DNA of 64,000 nt from Scatosoma sp045533485 (GTDB lineage: Bacteria > Bacillota > Clostridia > Christensenellales > Borkfalkiaceae), in contig JAZSHX010000043.1 in the NCBI GenBank assembly GCA_045533485.1, positions 5,859 through 69,858 on the forward strand. Reading direction: 5' to 3'. The position numbers were made by a program, and so were the translations under genes. Every line of letters begins with the position of its first letter. The stretch's first letter is position 1. Positions 8,694 to 15,813 of the stretch are shown piece after piece. The notes under the pieces are model-generated. The model was given only the letters and a program-made list of their open reading frames with translations, was not told where the DNA came from and ran no database searches.

Positions 8694-9941
8694 ATGAAGA
8701 AGCATACAATAAGCCAAATTGTGTTGCGCTGTCAACAGTGCGGCTGTCCCGTACGTATTTTGCCGGGAATTTATCAGCTTGCAACGGGCAACGTGACGGT
8801 GTCGGCGCTTCGGGAAGTGGAAATCAGCGATTTGCTTGGCCGCGAGCAGGTGCAAGTCAATTTAGACGAAGTGATGGGGTACATTGAAAACAAAACGGTG
8901 CTGGTGACGGGCGGCGGCGGTTCTATCGGTAGTGAGCTTTGCCGTCAAATTGCCGCGCATAATCCCAAAACCTTGATTATTTTGGATATCTACGAAAATA
9001 ATGCGTATGAAATCGAGCAGGAGCTCAAACGCAAACGCCCGTCGTTAAGCGTATTGACCTTGATTGCAAGTGTGCGTGAAGAAAAGAAGATGCGCGACGT
9101 GTTTGATAAATACCGTCCGCAAATCGTATTCCACGCGGCGGCGCATAAGCACGTGCCGCTGATGGAAAGCAGCCCCTGCGAAGCGGTGAAAAACAACGTA
9201 TTCGGCACTTGGAACGTGGCAAAATGCGCCGACGAATTTAAGGTGGAAACGTTCGTGCTTATCTCTACCGATAAAGCCGTCAACCCCACCAACATTATGG
9301 GCGCAACCAAGCGTATTTGTGAAATGCTGATTCAAACGATAGGCAAAAACAGCGCGCACACCAAGTTTGTAGCGGTACGCTTTGGCAACGTGCTTGGCTC
9401 TAACGGGTCGGTAATTCCTTTGCTCCGCCAACAAATTCAAGAAGGCGGGCCGGTTACCGTTACGCATAAGGATATTATCCGCTATTTTATGACGATACCC
9501 GAAGCGGTGTCGCTGGTGTTGCAAGCAGGCGCATACGCAAAGGGCGGACAAATTTTCGTGCTGGATATGGGCGAACCCGTGAAAATTTACGATTTGGCGT
9601 ATAACCTTATCAAGCTGTCGGGCTTAGAACCCAACGTGGATATCGATATCGTTTGCACGGGCTTACGGCCTGGGGAAAAATTATACGAAGAACGGCTTAT
9701 GAAGGAAGAAGGGTTGACGTCTACGCCCAACGGGCTTATCAATATCGCCCGTCCCATTCCCTTGGACGAAACGCAGTTTTTCTCCACCTTGGATATTTTA
9801 TGCAAGCAAGCGTTTGAAGAAACGGACGATATGAAAACGTCAGTGAAAAAGCTTGTGCCTACCTATACGGTGGACAAGCACGACGCCGTGGCAGATTTTT
9901 TCAAGGAACAATGTAAACAAACGGACGAACAAGCAGGGTAA
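8694..9941 (+). CDS. FlaA1/CapD-type nucleotide-sugar 4,6-dehydratase lacking the membrane domain
   Basis: A 415-residue SDR-family nucleotide-sugar dehydratase/epimerase. The Rossmann motif is TGGGGSIGSELCRQ (about residues 71-84), followed by FHAAAHKHVPLME, STDKAVNPTNIMGATKR and RFGNVLGSNGSVIPL, the hallmark of UDP-GlcNAc 4,6-dehydratases. Full-length FlaA1/CapD proteins carry four membrane helices and a CoA-binding-like domain in front. Here only the end of that domain remains (PVRILPGIYQL, VSALREVEISDLLGRE), so this is a natural soluble version. The start at 8694 has AAGGGG upstream. It opens an operon with the ligase-glycosyltransferase fusion, suggesting synthesis of a deoxy-amino sugar for a surface glycan. 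Confidence 0.88.
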   Translation: MKKHTISQIVLRCQQCGCPVRILPGIYQLATGNVTVSALREVEISDLLGREQVQVNLDEVMGYIENKTVLVTGGGGSIGSELCRQIAAHNPKTLIILDIYENNAYEIEQELKRKRPSLSVLTLIASVREEKKMRDVFDKYRPQIVFHAAAHKHVPLMESSPCEAVKNNVFGTWNVAKCADEFKVETFVLISTDKAVNPTNIMGATKRICEMLIQTIGKNSAHTKFVAVRFGNVLGSNGSVIPLLRQQIQEGGPVTVTHKDIIRYFMTIPEAVSLVLQAGAYAKGGQIFVLDMGEPVKIYDLAYNLIKLSGLEPNVDIDIVCTGLRPGEKLYEERLMKEEGLTSTPNGLINIARPIPLDETQFFSTLDILCKQAFEETDDMKTSVKKLVPTYTVDKHDAVADFFKEQCKQTDEQAG

Positions 9942-9944
9942 ATT

Positions 9945-12644
9945 ATGATACTTTCATTGCGAAAAAAATACCAACAAATGCAGGAAAGCGCGCGCGTACA
10001 AGCGTTGCAGCGTTTTTTATCCGGCCGCCTTTTTTTGGCGGTCTTAACTGCTTTGGTTATTATTTCGCAAGCGTTTGGCTTGGATATGCTTGGCATCACC
10101 GCGCTTTGCTTGACGGTGGTGCTTGTTTGTTTGCTTGGCAAAGACACTACGCCTGCTATCCCTGCCGTGTGTTTGATTTTGTTTTGCGTGTCCTTAAAGA
10201 ACAGCCCTTGGGCGCCTGCGTCGTCGGTGACTTTCGTGGATGGGGGGTACATAATCGGCGAACCTGCGCCGTTTTTCACTTCTAACGCGTTTTGGATTTT
10301 CGTATTGATAGCCGGTTCGTTGATTGCGTTATCGGCAATCTTCCGCGTGGTCGTTTCGGGAAATATGCGAAGAGTGTACAAGCGCAACGCCGTGTTTGCA
10401 GGTATTGCTTGTTTGAGTGCGTCCTTTTTGCTGGGCGGTGCGTTTTCGCAAAGCTGGCAAATAGACGATTTGTGGGCGGGCTTTTTACAGGCGGCAACTT
10501 TCTTTTTTATATACGTATTTTTTGCTGCTACGTTAGATGAAAAAACGTGCACGCTCAATTATATCGCCGACGTAATGATTTGCGGTATGTGCTGTATGCT
10601 CACGGCGATTGCTTGCGCGTATATTCGCAATATTCCCCTGTTTGCAGAAGGATTAGTCCACAAAATGGAAGTGGTGACGGTGGCAGGCTGGGGCGGCACG
10701 AACGCCATCGGGCTGTATTTAACGCTGACGCTTTGCGCGTGCTTTTATAAAATGGCGAAAGCGAAAAACAGGTGGAAATGGGCGTGGAGCGCAGTGCTGT
10801 TCGTCGCGCTTGTTGCCACGGCGCTCTCCCTTTGCCGCACGGCGATTGTTTTGGAAGTGGTTGTGTTTGCGGTTGGAAGCGTGTGCTTGCTTTGCGATAA
10901 GAAAAACCGCTATTCTATGCTTTGTACGCTTATCGTGTTCTTGGGGATATTCGGCTCGGTGTTTGCGTATAAATACGAATATATTATGGAGCATTTCATC
11001 ACGCCTTGGACGAAAGGGGATTTGAATACTCTGCTCACGGGGCGCATCGATATATGGAAGCGTTACGTGGAGTATTTCAAGCAAAATCCTTTGCTGGGCG
11101 CAGGGTTTTTGGCGGATAAGGAACAATGGATTTTAACGGAAGTTATGGATCCCGAAAGCGGATTAAATTTATTTGCCGTTTCCGCGCATAATATTTTGTT
11201 GCAGGCGCTTGGCGGCAGCGGTGTCGTGGGCTTGCTGTGCTTGATGGGGCATTTGCTTTCCGTGGCGTGGGTGGTGCTTAAACACCGTAAAACGCCGCAA
11301 ATTTTCCTTTCTCTTGCGCTGTGCGTGTTTATGATTATGGGCATGGTCGACACTGTGTTTTACGCCACGCAATTTACCTTTTTGTATTTGGTGATCGTGC
11401 TTGCTTTACAGTTAAACGTTTGGCGAACGGATAAGGAAAAACGCCAAGCTGTACTTGCGGAAAAGGACAAGGACGAAAGCTATAAGCCGCGCGTAGTGTT
11501 CCCGTACGTGGAAGCAGGGCTAGGGCATATTATGCCGATGCGTTCGCTTGCCGACGCGTTTGAAAGCAAATACGGCGACAAATGCGAAGTGGTGCGTTCG
11601 CAGTTTTTTACCGAAAGCGGCTCGTGGGCGATGCGACGCTTTGAGTACGTGTTAAAACGCGGCGCAACCAGCTATGCGAAAACGGCTTCGACCAGCCGTT
11701 TGCATATGTTTCTTATGCACACGTTCGCGCCGTGGATAGCGTCGCGCGCGATTATGGACTGGTACGTCATCGGCGCAGGCAGGGCGGCGCGCAAGCATTT
11801 GAAAACGCTGAACGCGGATATGGTGGTAAGCACCCACTGGGCAACGTCATATTATGCGGAAAATACCGTGCCGAAGCCCATCAACGTCAGCTATATTCCC
11901 GACGCGCAAATCGTTGAATTTTGCCGTTATCCGTGTGACGCGGTGCTGATTTCCAAACGCCCTGGGTATGAGCGTGCGTTGAGAAAACATAAGCTTAGAT
12001 TTCATCAAGAAAATTTGTTTTTAGTGCCGTTTGCTATTCGCGAAGAAGCACTTGCTATAGAGCAGGATAAACGCGCTTTGCGTAAAAATTTCGGTTTAGA
12101 CGAAGAGAAGCTGACGGTCGTTTTGATGGAAGGCGGTTATGGATACGGAAAGCTGGAAGAGCTTGCCGTGCGCCTGATACAGGAAGATTTGCCCATCAAT
12201 TTAATCGTAGTTTGCGGTAAAAATCAACAAGCATACGAACGCTTATGCGCGATGCAGGCAGGCGCGAACACGTGTGTACGTATAGACGGCTTGTGTGAGC
12301 CGCTTGCGTATTTGGCGGCGGCGGACGTACTTGTGGGGAAAGGCGGTGCGTCTACGCTTGCCGAAGCCACGTATTTCGGCTTGGCGATGATTGTCAACCG
12401 TTTTTCGACAATCGTGGAAAAGGACAATGCAGAATATTATATATCGCACGTGAAAAATGCGTTGGGAATTACGCAAACGGACGCAGTGCTTACGAAAATC
12501 AAAGCGTGGTGCGAAAACGATGCGGAGCTTTTGCAAATGCAGGAAAACGCGCGAAAGGAAAAGGACAATTACGGCAGTGAGAAAACAGCGGATTTGTTGT
12601 ACAATTTGTTGAGCAAACGCTATCCGTCGTTAAAAAACAAATAA
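9945..12644 (+). CDS. O-antigen-ligase-like membrane protein fused to MGDG-synthase/GT28-type glycosyltransferase
   Basis: An 899-residue two-part protein. Residues 1 to about 490 form many hydrophobic helices and contain GRIDIWKRYVEYFKQNPLLGAGF-like sequence typical of Wzy/WaaL (O-antigen ligase/polymerase) proteins. After a charged linker, residues from about 515 form a soluble glycosyltransferase: VEAGLGHIMPMRSLADAF resembles the start of MGDG synthases, and GGYGYGKLEELA plus VGKGGASTLAEATYFGLA are the donor-binding C-terminal half of the GT28/GT-B type. Such enzymes glycosylate lipids on the inner face of the membrane. The fusion suggests one protein makes or lengthens a lipid-linked glycan and handles its polymerisation or ligation. 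It starts 4 bases after the dehydratase. Substrates are unknown. Confidence 0.82.
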   Translation: MILSLRKKYQQMQESARVQALQRFLSGRLFLAVLTALVIISQAFGLDMLGITALCLTVVLVCLLGKDTTPAIPAVCLILFCVSLKNSPWAPASSVTFVDGGYIIGEPAPFFTSNAFWIFVLIAGSLIALSAIFRVVVSGNMRRVYKRNAVFAGIACLSASFLLGGAFSQSWQIDDLWAGFLQAATFFFIYVFFAATLDEKTCTLNYIADVMICGMCCMLTAIACAYIRNIPLFAEGLVHKMEVVTVAGWGGTNAIGLYLTLTLCACFYKMAKAKNRWKWAWSAVLFVALVATALSLCRTAIVLEVVVFAVGSVCLLCDKKNRYSMLCTLIVFLGIFGSVFAYKYEYIMEHFITPWTKGDLNTLLTGRIDIWKRYVEYFKQNPLLGAGFLADKEQWILTEVMDPESGLNLFAVSAHNILLQALGGSGVVGLLCLMGHLLSVAWVVLKHRKTPQIFLSLALCVFMIMGMVDTVFYATQFTFLYLVIVLALQLNVWRTDKEKRQAVLAEKDKDESYKPRVVFPYVEAGLGHIMPMRSLADAFESKYGDKCEVVRSQFFTESGSWAMRRFEYVLKRGATSYAKTASTSRLHMFLMHTFAPWIASRAIMDWYVIGAGRAARKHLKTLNADMVVSTHWATSYYAENTVPKPINVSYIPDAQIVEFCRYPCDAVLISKRPGYERALRKHKLRFHQENLFLVPFAIREEALAIEQDKRALRKNFGLDEEKLTVVLMEGGYGYGKLEELAVRLIQEDLPINLIVVCGKNQQAYERLCAMQAGANTCVRIDGLCEPLAYLAAADVLVGKGGASTLAEATYFGLAMIVNRFSTIVEKDNAEYYISHVKNALGITQTDAVLTKIKAWCENDAELLQMQENARKEKDNYGSEKTADLLYNLLSKRYPSLKNK

Positions 12645-12650
12645 ACGAAA

Positions 12651-12675
12651 ACGCCCCTTGCAACGCAAGGGGCGT
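12651..12675. terminator. Bidirectional terminator
   Basis: ACGCCCCTTGC-AAC-GCAAGGGGCGT is a perfect 11-base stem between convergent genes. It is flanked by A-rich and T-containing sequence, so it can serve both strands. Confidence 0.75.
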
Positions 12676-12681
12676 ACATAT

Positions 12682-13587
12682 TTATAAGGGAGAAACGTCC
12701 GTAATTTTTCCGTCAAGCAAAGCGATTTGAAAATACCGCACCTGATATAAGCGTTCGGCTTTTTTATATACCAAGCCGCAAACGGTGGGGGTATCCGTCA
12801 AAACGACGGACGAAAATTCGCCTAAATATTTGTGCAAGCTACTCTCTTGCGTTTGCAGTTCTTCGCTTAGCATTTGCGTAAAATCCGCGCCGATACGCAC
12901 GCTTTCAAAAAACGCATAACCCAGCATCGCGGTTTTTTCATCGGCTTGCATTGTTTCCCGTGTGCGTTTTAAGGTATATTGCGTGCGCGTGAGCGTATCG
13001 CCCTGCGCCTGCCATTGACTTTCAGCGGCAAATCCAAGCGCGTTGGAGACTGGCGCTGTGATGTAAAGGATATCGTTTTCCACGCGAAAATCAGCGGCTT
13101 TTTCTTGTAAAACACATTCGCCCTTTTTGGTATATATGTAAAGCAGTTCGGGAGAGCGAAACAGGCAAAAATCCTGCCAAAAGGTAACGGTGCAATCGCA
13201 AAAGGACGGGGGCAGGTACGCAATCATCACCTTTTCAAGCGTTTGAAAGGTGGCTTGCACTTCGCCTTGGGAAAATACGGTTACGACAAAATTTTCCTGC
13301 TGGGCTTGCGTAATAATTTTCAAGCGTGTATCGCGCGTGGGAAAGGCGTGTGCGTAAATGGCAAGCGCGTCGCCGCAAAGGTACACGTCGCACCCGTCGG
13401 GGGGCGTAAACAAAATATCTTCCGTTAAAAAGAAGCAAAGGGGCAGACCGTTTTGCGGCGTGAAGCAAACGCAAAGTTTGTCTTTCAAGCAAACTTCCGC
13501 AAACTTTTCAAATTTGTCGGTGACGCCAAAATACGCGCCGTTGATGGTCAAAGCGCAGGGCGTAGCGGATAAAAAATACACTTTCAT
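12682..13587 (-). CDS. Protein of unknown function
   Basis: A 301-residue protein that I do not recognise. It starts MKVYFLSATPCALTINGAYFG, has no signal peptide or membrane segment, and alternates short hydrophobic strands and turns, suggesting an all-beta fold in the first half. It is convergent with the glycan operon and diverges from the tandem-HTH gene at 13681. There is no sign of damage and base composition matches its neighbours. A real gene is supported by its length, codon pattern and terminator placement. Confidence 0.6.
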   Translation of the reverse strand: MKVYFLSATPCALTINGAYFGVTDKFEKFAEVCLKDKLCVCFTPQNGLPLCFFLTEDILFTPPDGCDVYLCGDALAIYAHAFPTRDTRLKIITQAQQENFVVTVFSQGEVQATFQTLEKVMIAYLPPSFCDCTVTFWQDFCLFRSPELLYIYTKKGECVLQEKAADFRVENDILYITAPVSNALGFAAESQWQAQGDTLTRTQYTLKRTRETMQADEKTAMLGYAFFESVRIGADFTQMLSEELQTQESSLHKYLGEFSSVVLTDTPTVCGLVYKKAERLYQVRYFQIALLDGKITDVSPL

Positions 13588-13680
13588 AATTTACTTATAT
13601 TCTTTTTTTAGAAAAAAATGTATAAAATAAAAAAATCCGTCGATAATTTTGATGAAAACGAAAAAAATCGGAGGATAATT

Positions 13681-14322
13681 ATGAACAAAATCAACGGTTA
13701 CACGGAAGAAGAAGCCAAAACTTTGGTGGAATATATAAAAGACGGCAAAAGCCGCGGAAAAACGCTTACCTATTTATTTGAAACGTACGGCAGACAATAC
13801 GGCAGGGCAAAGGGCAGTGTGCGCAATTATTATTACGCGCTGATGAAAAACGCAAGCGGCGATGAGCGCATCGTGCGTCTTTTGGACGGTTCGCATTTGT
13901 CGGTGGAAAAAATCCGTGAATTTTCTCAGGAAGAAACGGATAGCGTGCTCAAAAGTATTTTGCAGGAAAAAAGCAAGGGCATTTCCGTGCGCAGGGCGAT
14001 TTTTAACCTTGCCGGCGGCGACGATAAGCTGATGCTGCGCTTGCAAAATAAATACCGCAATACCTTGAAAAAAGAGCCCGAACGTATTGCGTTGCTTGCG
14101 CAAAATATGGGGCTTACGGAAGAAGCGGAAAAGGCGCGTTCGTATGTAAACGGCGCGGAGAAAAAACAAGAGCGCGTCAAGCCCGACCAAGAATTTTTGC
14201 GCAGACGGCTTGAAAATGAAATCAACGCCTTGTACGACCGTCTTGCGCAGGCGTTAAAGACGGAAAACGAACGCTTGCGCGCGGAAAACGAAAAATTGAA
14301 AGAACGCTTACAAAACGGCTAA
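13681..14322 (+). CDS. Tandem Myb/SANT-like HTH protein with C-terminal coiled coil
   Basis: A 213-residue protein starting at 13681, where GGAGGATAATT precedes ATG; an upstream in-frame start at 13618 lacks a ribosome binding site. Residues about 6-54 and 83-135 look like two copies of one unit: EEAKTLVEYIKDGKSRGK against EETDSVLKSILQEKSKGI, each followed by a helix ending in a tyrosine-rich or basic segment. This is the pattern of tandem Myb/SANT-like or RsfA-type DNA-binding helices. The C-terminus (ENERLRAENEKLKERLQNG) is a leucine-spaced coiled coil likely to dimerise. It is therefore probably a transcription regulator; target unknown. Confidence 0.6.
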   Translation: MNKINGYTEEEAKTLVEYIKDGKSRGKTLTYLFETYGRQYGRAKGSVRNYYYALMKNASGDERIVRLLDGSHLSVEKIREFSQEETDSVLKSILQEKSKGISVRRAIFNLAGGDDKLMLRLQNKYRNTLKKEPERIALLAQNMGLTEEAEKARSYVNGAEKKQERVKPDQEFLRRRLENEINALYDRLAQALKTENERLRAENEKLKERLQNG

Positions 14323-14326
14323 TGAA

Positions 14327-14360
14327 AACGACCGACGTTGTTTCGTCGGTCGTTGCTTTT
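14327..14360. terminator. Bidirectional terminator
   Basis: AACGACCGACG-TTGTTT-CGTCGGTCGTT is a perfect 11-base stem between two convergent genes, with a T-rich tail on the plus strand. Confidence 0.8.
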
Positions 14361-14598
14361 ATGCTTCGGCAGGTGCAGGTTTTTTCACGCGGGACTTTTT
14401 GGATTTTTCCGCCTTTTCCGCTTTGGTCGGTTGTTTTTCTTCGTCCATCGCGTCCATCGTTTTATCCATCATCGCGTCGATTTTTTCCTGCATTTCCTTT
14501 TGGCCCTTTTTGACAAGCGTACGTACTTTGTAATTATTCGATACAAGCACCGCGCCGATTACGCCGCCCATCAAAAGCCCGATGGCAAATTTTTCCAT
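14359..14598 (-). CDS. Small YtxH-like membrane-anchored protein
   Basis: A 79-residue protein with one N-terminal membrane segment with GLLMGGVIGAVLV, followed by a basic and then a strongly charged, lysine/glutamate-rich tail. This is the layout of YtxH-type small envelope proteins seen in Gram-positives. GGAGG sits just upstream of the start on the minus strand. Function is unknown; anchoring at the membrane with a cytoplasmic charged tail is inferred. Confidence 0.6.
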   Translation of the reverse strand: MEKFAIGLLMGGVIGAVLVSNNYKVRTLVKKGQKEMQEKIDAMMDKTMDAMDEEKQPTKAEKAEKSKKSRVKKPAPAEA

Positions 14599-14687
14599 AA
14601 CTCCTCCTTACAAGCAAAAGCTGCTTTTATAAAGGCAGTATGTGAGAAAATACAAGCATTTATGCGCAGTGACAGTAAAAAAACAAA

Positions 14688-14705
14688 GGGGCAGGTATGC
14701 GATTA
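14688..14705 (+). repeat. Dispersed gene-boundary motif, copy 5
   Basis: GGGGCAGGTATGCGATTA ends on the stop codon of the minus-strand RuvX-DUF1292 gene. In the minus direction the copy reads GCATACCTGCCCC followed by T-rich sequence, the same half-hairpin seen in the terminators near 24575 and 36530. Confidence 0.5.
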
Positions 14706-15026
14706 TTCTAATTCCATCGCTTCTTCGCTGTTTTCAAACTGTTCGTATTGATGGCAAAATTCCGCAAACACTTCGTCCATAAGCTGGTCGTCTTCGATGG
14801 TGCAAAGGCGTTTGTCGTCGCCTTCGCCAACCAAGTGAAAAATCACCACTTCGTCTTCTTCGTCTTCCGTTTCGGGTTCTGCCTTTTGGAAGAAGCAATA
14901 CCATTGACCGCGGTATTCAATCGTGCCGATGTGTAAATAGTTTTCTACGTTGCCGTCTTCGTCTTCTAGCTCCATGATGCGGTCTTGTTCGTCGTCGTAA
15001 AATTCGTCCATAAGTTCTTTATCCAT
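14703..15026 (-). CDS. Possible separate DUF1292 protein from an internal start
   Basis: This is the same reading frame as the RuvX entry, starting at an internal ATG at 15026 with AAGGAG 8 bases upstream. The product would be 107 residues (MDKELMDEFYDDEQDR...), with the very acidic composition normal for stand-alone DUF1292/YrzB proteins. Whether it is made independently cannot be seen from sequence alone. Confidence 0.5.
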   Translation of the reverse strand: MDKELMDEFYDDEQDRIMELEDEDGNVENYLHIGTIEYRGQWYCFFQKAEPETEDEEDEVVIFHLVGEGDDKRLCTIEDDQLMDEVFAEFCHQYEQFENSEEAMELE

Positions 15027-15467
15027 AACTTTCTCCTTGTTTTGTTTTTTGATTTTTGCCAAGTACCCGTCCAAAATATAGGACGCGGCAATCGAATCAA
15101 TCGTCTTTTTTCTGTTTTCACGCTTGACGCCGCCCATAATTTGCGTGTCGCGCGCTTGCATCGTCGTAAAGCGTTCGTCTTCCAGCACAATGGGAATATC
15201 CGTTGCTTGCTTCAAAGCGTCGATAAACCGCGCGGTTTTGTCCGTTTGCACGCTGTCCGTGCCGTCGAAATTGACGGGCATACCGCACACGATTACGCCC
15301 ACGCCGCGTTCTTTGGCTATGTTTGCAATTGCCAAAACGTCCGCTTTGAAATTTCCCGTGCGGAAATACGTGTCGCAAGGCATAGCGTATTCGTTGAACG
15401 GATCGCTGATAGCAACGCCGATTCGTTTATCGCCTATATCAAAGGCAATGGCTCTTTTTTGTATCAT
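14703..15467 (-). CDS. ruvX: RuvX/YqgF nuclease in one reading frame with a DUF1292 protein
   Basis: The 254-residue frame begins at ATG 15467 (MIQKRAIAFDIGDKRIG). Residues 1 to about 141 are RuvX/YqgF, the RNase H-like enzyme for 16S rRNA 5' maturation, with AFDIGDKRIGVAISDP, CGMPVNFDGTDSVQT, LEDERFTT and DSIAASYIL. The remainder is a DUF1292 (YrzB-like) acidic domain. In most Firmicutes these are two adjacent genes. Here no stop separates them, but AAGGAGAAAGTT-ATG at the junction (ATG at 15026) is a complete internal translation start. Either a fusion or two overlapping products could be made. Upstream, TATAAT lies 6 bases from the ATG, so the mRNA may be leaderless. Confidence 0.85.
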   Translation of the reverse strand: MIQKRAIAFDIGDKRIGVAISDPFNEYAMPCDTYFRTGNFKADVLAIANIAKERGVGVIVCGMPVNFDGTDSVQTDKTARFIDALKQATDIPIVLEDERFTTMQARDTQIMGGVKRENRKKTIDSIAASYILDGYLAKIKKQNKEKVMDKELMDEFYDDEQDRIMELEDEDGNVENYLHIGTIEYRGQWYCFFQKAEPETEDEEDEVVIFHLVGEGDDKRLCTIEDDQLMDEVFAEFCHQYEQFENSEEAMELE

Positions 15468-15473
15468 ACCCTT

Positions 15474-15502
15474 ATTATAACACAAAACCTTTCGCCCGTA
15501 AA
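15474..15502 (-). promoter_or_regulatory. Promoter for ruvX giving a probable leaderless mRNA
   Basis: On the minus strand TTTACG, 17 bases, TATAAT, then AAGGGT and the ATG. Transcription would begin at or next to the A of the start codon. The -10 is perfect; the -35 is weak. Confidence 0.5.
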
Positions 15503-15554
15503 CCGTTTCAAGGGGAAAAAATGCAAACAACCCAAGAAAATTTCCGTAAAAGTG

Positions 15555-15583
15555 TTGACTTTCCCCTAAAAAGGGCGTATAAT
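15555..15583 (+). promoter_or_regulatory. Promoter of the ABC exporter operon
   Basis: TTGACT (15555-15560), 17 bases, TATAAT (15578-15583). It drives a leader of about 220 bases before the first ABC gene. Confidence 0.85.
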
Positions 15584-15623
15584 AACAGTTGGTAATACTC
15601 AAAAGGAGTGCAAGTTAGGAAAA

Positions 15624-15641
15624 ATGACGATGCGTCGATAA
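15624..15641 (+). CDS. Candidate leader peptide MTMRR (or MRR)
   Basis: ATG ACG ATG CGT CGA TAA encodes MTMRR. AGGA at 15617-15620 is 3 bases from the first ATG but 9 from the second, so the product could be MRR. Short Arg-containing peptides starting MR are known to stall ribosomes with macrolides; that link is inference. It overlaps the 5' arm of the leader stem. Confidence 0.4.
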   Translation: MTMRR

Positions 15642-15754
15642 GGAAAAAACGGTGAAATAGCGGAAAGCCCGAAACAAAGGGTGTTTTTTCGCTTGCGTTT
15701 TTTTCTCAAATCGACGGATACGACATCGTTACATAGGGCAACTGTGCTCATTTT

Positions 15755-15800
15755 ACGTGTGCGAAGACGAAATCCGTCCTTTGGCACACGTTATTTTTTT
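15755..15800 (+). terminator. Leader terminator before the ABC exporter genes
   Basis: ACGTGTGC (15755-15762) pairs with GCACACGT (15784-15791), with an inner GACG/CGTC pair, followed by TATTTTTTT. It ends 13 bases before the first ABC start, the position expected of an attenuator. Confidence 0.75.
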
Positions 15801-15813
15801 GGAGAAAAGGAAA

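Larger units (their letters stand above)
15590..15800 (+). promoter_or_regulatory. Structured attenuator leader with tiny upstream ORF
   Basis: The leader contains a short ORF (15624-15641), long-range pairing ACGATG (15627-15632) with CATCGT (15724-15729) and GTCGAT (15634-15639) with ATCGAC (15710-15715), an inner stem GAAAAAAC/GTTTTTTC, and a terminator at 15755-15800. The ORF lies in the 5' arm of the long-range stem, so ribosome pausing there would disturb the fold. This layout resembles antibiotic- or translation-sensing attenuators of drug ABC exporters such as bmrCD. It does not match a riboswitch class that I recognise. Confidence 0.6.

Noticed and set aside
13207..13226. Motif-like GGGGGCAGGTACGCAATCAT within the unknown gene at 12682-13587
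   Set aside because: It is inside coding sequence and encodes normal protein; not counted as a repeat copy. The same applies to hits near 29784, 35723, 37911 and 43341.
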